From Sipunculus nudus (lineage: Eukaryota > Annelida > Sipuncula > Golfingiida > Sipunculidae), in contig CM049310.1 of NCBI GenBank assembly GCA_026874595.1, forward strand, positions 19,198,058-19,262,057: 64,000 nt of DNA, read 5' to 3'. The notes below the pieces were generated by a model. That model did no database searches. It was given only the letters and a program-made list of their open reading frames with translations, and had not been told where the DNA came from. Every line of letters starts with the position of its first letter. The stretch's first letter is position 1. Below, one piece after another: positions 59,051 through 64,000 of this stretch. The translations under genes were made by a program, and so were the position numbers.

Positions 59051-62000
59051 ATAAGTACTCCTTGCCCTCTGACCTACCTTCCTAGAAGACAAAGGTTCCC
59101 ATATCTATCACTATCAGTTGCAGGCAGTTACTTCTCAGTCACTGTTAACAGAGCTGTTCACAGCAAAGCAACCAATACAAATACCTGCCAAATGTTTCTA
59201 ATGTGAAGCACTCTGTACCATGCATTCAACATTGTGTGGACGGACATGACCCCAGGTGGAAGACTGTTAAATTTCTGAAGATCATGTAAACATTTGGTCT
59301 GGCTGACCAAGCATGAAAGCGGCACTGTCGGTTAGACCACTGATAGACATGCTGGTAGTGAAAGACCCTTGTCTAAACCAAGCAATTAGAAGGCCTGGGA
59401 TGCTTCTCCCGCTGGCAACACCTGCAGGTATCACAAACAGTTACACCCCTGGTCAGAGTAAACAGTTACCAGCAATATAGTTCGCACTCTCCATCTTCCT
59501 AGATCTTTCTGGAATGACCACAAGTGGCATGACCTGGCTTCCTGTTTGATCATTATCTGTCTTTCTTATAAACACAATCAGATCCCTGCCACCTTTTGGT
59601 AAAATTTCTTATTGTTAACAATTCTTCTGTCTAAATCTTTTTATGTGTTTATGAGATAGTCATCTGAAGTAAAATAATAAAAGTTGATATATGCATATAC
59701 TTCACAAAGCATTAACATATAACAACCACGTATCTAATTTGATGATGATTTTACAGTGATATAGCACAAGATTTCAGTTTTTTGTATGAGCATAAAATAC
59801 ACAACATATTCCTCATCAGTATGTAATAAATGCATCCAAATAAAATTTGTGAGAAAAAACCTTCAAAGTTTCATATAAAGAATCCCCCAAATTAAAAAAA
59901 TGAACATTCTGATCATACTAAAGTATCATTAGGTTGAATAATATTGCATTATGAGAAAAAGAGAAGTCCTTTACGATGGTGTCACTTAATTTATTGCATG
60001 GTTCCACTGGAAAATGTCACAGAGCATGAAATGGCTCCCTGTGTATGTTAGTTTGATAAAAGTCCATAAAACTATCAGGAAAAAATGTCATCTGCTACAC
60101 ATTAATCTGCCGGGAGGCTCCGGTCTGTCTGCTATCAATGCGTAGCTGACTCAATCCTCAGGCTTGTAGATGTAAATCTTGGGAGCTTTTTTAACCTTGT
60201 TGTGTTTTAACAGATTGCATTAGCTTTATTATGATGTAGACCTGAATGAAATATGGACCACAGCTTAAGACTTAAAGCATGCTGTTGATGCAAAACTGTT
60301 TTTTGGATCAATATGAGCAAATGCACATAAAAGTAATAAAAATAGTATGATAAATCATGAGTTAGGACTCTTTTTAAAAGATATTTAACAATTTATGTAC
60401 AGTAAGACAGCCACAGATAGTCATATAACATCTTAACAAATCCTGTCTTAGTGTCCTTAATAGACCAGAACATTGTATTCAAGTTCATATATACTAACAT
60501 ACTAATTGTACTGATGAGGACAGAGCTTTAGATCTGTTGACCATCCATGCACTGAAGTCACTGTACTTCAGGGGTCAGGGATATTTGATGTTCACATGTT
60601 GTCCATGCCTGCTATGATGGCTAATGATGTCATAAGGTCACCTGGAAGTCTAAGGACCCGTGGCTACCAGATGTAATGGTCAAACATCTTTATACCATGT
60701 GATATACATAGACAGCAAGGAATCTAGCTGTATACAATCGACAAAGGTAAAATATATGTGACCATGAATAATTTATTCTCCAGTGTCTCGAAAGATTAAT
60801 TAACACATACATGTTTTGGCTGCAAACATTTTATAATGTAATTAAGTTTGACTGCCCATTGTCATCTTTTATTGACCAAGCTGTTTTTAATCTGGCAATG
60901 AATGACAATGTCTTACAATTATAACCTAAAGTACTGAAATCACTGTTGTACAATGTAAAGGGGCCTTTTCCACTATCTGACTTCTATTAACTAAAGATAA
61001 TCCCTGAAACCTTTAAATCTATAGGCAAATGTAGACCCCATCTTTAGATGTACCTTCAGGGTGATTTAATATGGCACACTATGAAAATGAGTTTCTTTAA
61101 ACCTCTATACCACTGAAAGCTAATAAAACCTGACTATGCCATACAGGAACACCTGATTAATTTTAAGTTCATTAAAGTTTGAAGGAAGCAAATCAAATGT
61201 GAGACATTACTAGTCCAATCAGTCCAACATTTCTACATTTATTACATTTGAATTTTTTGCTTATTAATCACAACTTAAAGAACACCTGATGATAATTGTA
61301 TTGTGACATTAAGTTTTTTTCATTCCATGTGAATAAGATATTTAACAATCAGTATGGTTGTAACAATATATTTAGTACTACCAGCCTTTAATAAAGATGA
61401 GTCTTAGGCCCTATAGAGTTCCGTGTTTTCCATTTTTTTGCTAGGCACATGCTCGTGGAAAATGTCATTCATATCTGATAATTCAAAAACATGAAATGAC
61501 AGTAATAGCAGATTGTGGAGAAAGTAATACCAAATGACTTTGTAACATCATCTGCTGTCACCATGTTCCACATTTTAGGGGTCCTGCCCAGAATAATGGC
61601 TGATAGTTCCTTCTGGGGCACTGGATGCCAGTATCAACAAACATACATGAAGGTAGGGGGTGTTTGGTAAAACCAGGCAATCAGCCCCAAATCATTCCCG
61701 GCTGTGACAATCAGTCGCCAATCTGCCATGTGTCATGATGTATGCCACAAACACTCAACCAGGTGATATCAGACGCTGGGTCAGATAGCTGGTAATACAG
61801 TGTCCACCCACCTGACAGCATTCCCAAACAACACCAGCCCGCCTGGACAGTATCGGACAAGATTCCTACATCGTCAAAGCCATTATCTAAATTGCTGCAC
61901 CCTCTGACCTTGACCAGTGGTTAAATTATTTATAAGAGAGAACAGTTATTACTCCTGGTGGTATTTGATTTTGTTGAACTTGAGGCTCACACATTGCAGT

Positions 62001-62100
62001 TGGGGGGGGGGGGGGAGGAGGTTTGGTGGTCAAGACCCTTCTTTTATGAGCCACAACAACCTTTACTTGAGGGATTCCTTCCAACCCTTTGCAAAATGAA
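59051..62100. other. unique AT-rich DNA
   Basis: No supported exon. It contains the possible regulatory block at 60010-60240 (separate entry) and a run of about 14 G at 62002-62015. Confidence 0.45.
60010..60240. promoter_or_regulatory. possible conserved non-coding block
   Basis: A balanced ~230-bp block in AT-rich DNA with TTTGATAAAAGTCCATAAAA, ACATTAATCTGCCGGGAGG and CTGACTCAATCC (an AP-1/Maf-type TGACTCA). No open frame with splice support covers it. Confidence 0.22.
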
Positions 62101-62159
62101 AAGTTTGCCGCTGCTTTGCTGCAACCGTGCTGCAAAGCAGCAGAAACCAAAATAGGCTG

Positions 62160-62480
62160 CAAGAAGAGTGTGCAGGAAGGTTGCGGCTAGTTGCATGCTT
62201 CCCGCTGCCTGGCAAAGGCTGCAGGAAAGTGTGCAGCAAATCTGAATTGTGTGCTGGAAGGTTGCGGGAGGGTTGCGGCTAGCCGCAGTCCTATAGAGTA
62301 TTTTAATACTGTGTGCAGGAAGGCTGCCGGAGGGTTGCGGCTAGCCGCAGCCTCATAGAGTTAACTGGATGCTGTGCGCCGGAAGGCTGCGGGAGGATTG
62401 CGGCTAGCCGCAGTCTAATAGAGTTAACTGGATGCTGTGCGCAGGAAGGCTGCAGGAGGGTTGCGGCTAGCCGCAGTCTT
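62160..62480. repeat. ~63-bp GC-rich array with a 14-bp perfect palindrome
   Basis: The perfect palindrome TGCGGCTAGCCGCA occurs at 62274, 62336, 62399 and 62462 (steps 62, 63, 63), each preceded by GGAAGGCTGCGGGAGGGT-type sequence and followed by CTCATAGAGTTAACTGGATG-type sequence. A decayed first unit (GGTTGCGGCTAGTTGCATGC) is near 62180. The plus-strand frame through it is a repeat read-out. Confidence 0.9.
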
Positions 62481-63576
62481 TTACAGTTTTATTTGCTCTA
62501 CTATTTCCTGTCTTACCCTGCTGTGATTGGCTAAAGTGATTTTGGAGGGAACGGCAGCCATTTTTGCAAAATTAGTAAAAGACAGTGCTTTGTTAGCTCT
62601 TCTAAAAATATGAAGATCTGTGCCAAATAGCTCAAGTAAGAGTAACATTCAACAGATCCAGCATGTTCAGAGGACTCATTGGATTAATTAGAACATACAA
62701 TTAGTTGATGGGAGGAACAAAGAGAGGTAAGTTTGAACTACATATTTGTACCCTAAGGGATGCCGCAGCAAGCATTGATAAAGGGCTGCCCAGCACTGAT
62801 AAGATTGATTTTTCCTCAAGTAATTTTATACACAGAAAGTGTAGTATTAAATTTTATTTTGTGGAAAAGTAAAAACTAAGTCTAAGATTAATGGTGGGAT
62901 TGAAAGATGTTTTCAAGCTGGAAGGCAGATATATCAAAGGCAGCATGAAAACAATTCTGTGGTTAACGTGTATATCATGCATTTATTGAACTCCAATGCA
63001 TTTTGAGTTTTATTGATTTGAATATGAAACAGTAACTTTAAATAAGGTTTTGTTTTCATCTTCACACAAACTTTAAAATTCTCAGGCTAAGCTTCATTTA
63101 AAGTTGATTTGCTAAATTCTGTTTGACTTATGCCTATAGATGTCACCCTAAGTAAACGGGAAATTCCTAACAATATTGAAGTAACCCAATGTCACTTTGT
63201 GGTTCATGTTTCCAGTCCTTGGCCTGACAATATACTCACCCAGAACTTTTATTCAGCTATGTAGCTACACAACTTCATGCAGGATTCGTGTGACTGCATG
63301 TGTAGTGTGTACTCTGATTCATATTCATCAAGGTGTAATTTCTAACAAAGCTTGATTAAGTTTGGTTTATATTTAAAAGCCATTATGGATTAAGGTTTAA
63401 TTGTATGTGCAAATTAAATGGAATTTCATGAGAGCTTGTTCTGTTGAGTACCTGCATTTATATTTGGAGCAGAGACAGTCACTGACTAATGACATGGCAT
63501 GTCTGCTTGTACACAATAACTGAGCCCATGTGCTATTGTTTATACATATCATGGCTGCTATCTAATTGGCCCCTGC
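62481..63576. other. unique AT-rich DNA between two GC-rich arrays
   Basis: No gene or repeat supported. Confidence 0.45.
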
Positions 63577-64000
63577 TGCGGGAAAGTGTGCGAGAAGGCT
63601 GCGGGAAAGTGTGCGAGAAGCTGCAGAAAGTGTGCAAGGCTGCAGGAAGTGTGCGAGAAGGCTGCGGGAAAGTGTGCAAGAAGGCTGCGGGAAAGTGTGC
63701 GAGAAGGCTGCAGGAAAGTGTGCGAGAAGGCTGCAGGAAAGTGTGCGAGAAGGCTGCGGGAAAGTGTGCGAGAAGGCTGCAGGAAAAGGGCTGCGGGAAC
63801 ATTGGTTGCAGCAAGCCTGCAGCAAGGTTGCCGCAAAGTTATTTGCATGGCAAATTGTGACCTTGCTGCAAGGTTGCTGCAAAGCTGCGGGAAAGTGTGC
63901 GAGAAGCTGCAGAAAGTGTGCAAGGCTGCAGGAAGTGTGCGAGAAGGCTGCGGGAAAGTGTGCAAGAAGGCTGCGGGAAAGTGTGCGAGAAGGCTGCGGG
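63577..64000. repeat. 23-bp GC-rich array within a ~286-bp larger unit, cut by the window edge
   Basis: Units of GCTGCGGGAAAGTGTGCGAG plus AAG (23 bases) run from 63577 to about 63790 and again from about 63883 to the end. The second run repeats the first, including the same shortened units (GAGAAGCTGCAGAAAGTG, AAGGCTGCAGGAAGTG), offset by 286 bases. The spacer (63791-63882) holds nested inverted repeats: GCAGCAAGGT (63819-63828) with ACCTTGCTGC (63860-63869), and inside it ATTTGC-atg-GCAAAT. All three plus frames and several minus frames are open because of the repeat, and are not genes. Confidence 0.92.

Noticed and set aside
63489-63965. Long overlapping frames on both strands near the right edge.
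   Set aside because: They are read-outs of the 23-bp GC-rich array, open in many frames at once.
1-64000. A multi-gene defence or metabolic system.
   Set aside because: No adjacent co-oriented coding regions or recognisable enzyme families exist in the window. The novelty, if any, is in the repeat and mobile-element biology.

Overview
This is AT-rich, intron- and repeat-laden nuclear DNA from an animal. No prokaryotic gene organisation is present. Open frames are short, and GT-AG splice-like signals, microsatellites, minisatellites, MITE-type elements and tandem-repeat-cored mobile elements are abundant. The repeat style (short hairpin ends, GGTGGCGCCACC-bearing core repeats, CCCCCGCC...GGCGGGGG ends) resembles non-autonomous elements of marine molluscs and other lophotrochozoans. 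That placement is an inference of low to moderate confidence, since no marker gene was recognised. Layout: 1-7.6 kb is mostly unique AT-rich sequence with small repeats. 7.6-8.7 kb holds a 25-bp array and a hairpin-ended element (E1). 10.6-15.2 kb is one large 37-bp satellite, roughly 120 copies, with a higher-order pattern in its second half. 19.1 kb has a 184-bp TA-flanked MITE. 19.9-23.7 kb holds two hairpin-ended elements (E2, E3), and E2 carries a nested 872-bp hAT-like insertion with an 8-bp target duplication. 25.7-28.1 kb holds two minisatellites (27 bp and 32 bp). 28-46 kb is mostly unique, with several weak candidate exons. 46.3-46.6 kb is an inverted-repeat element whose arms carry a tRNA-like promoter region. 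49.0-53.1 kb holds elements E6 and E4 beside or inside an 80/84-bp array. 55.7-56.9 kb is element E5. 57-62 kb is unique. 62.2-62.5 kb and 63.6-64.0 kb are GC-rich arrays, the second running off the right edge. Genes: no complete protein-coding gene can be assembled and no protein family is recognised. The best partial coding evidence is a minus-strand terminal exon (43167-43415), a plus-strand exon (26701-26895) and a small minus-strand exon with strong splice sites (32342-32404). Others are weaker. Most of the window is therefore intron or intergenic DNA. The most interesting pattern is that the ends of E1-E6 share one architecture while their sequences differ, with both arms of the hairpins and terminal inverted repeats changing together. 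This points to one mobilisation machinery acting on several families, probably Helentron/DINE-1-like rolling-circle elements. No transposase, helicase or Rep gene is present here.
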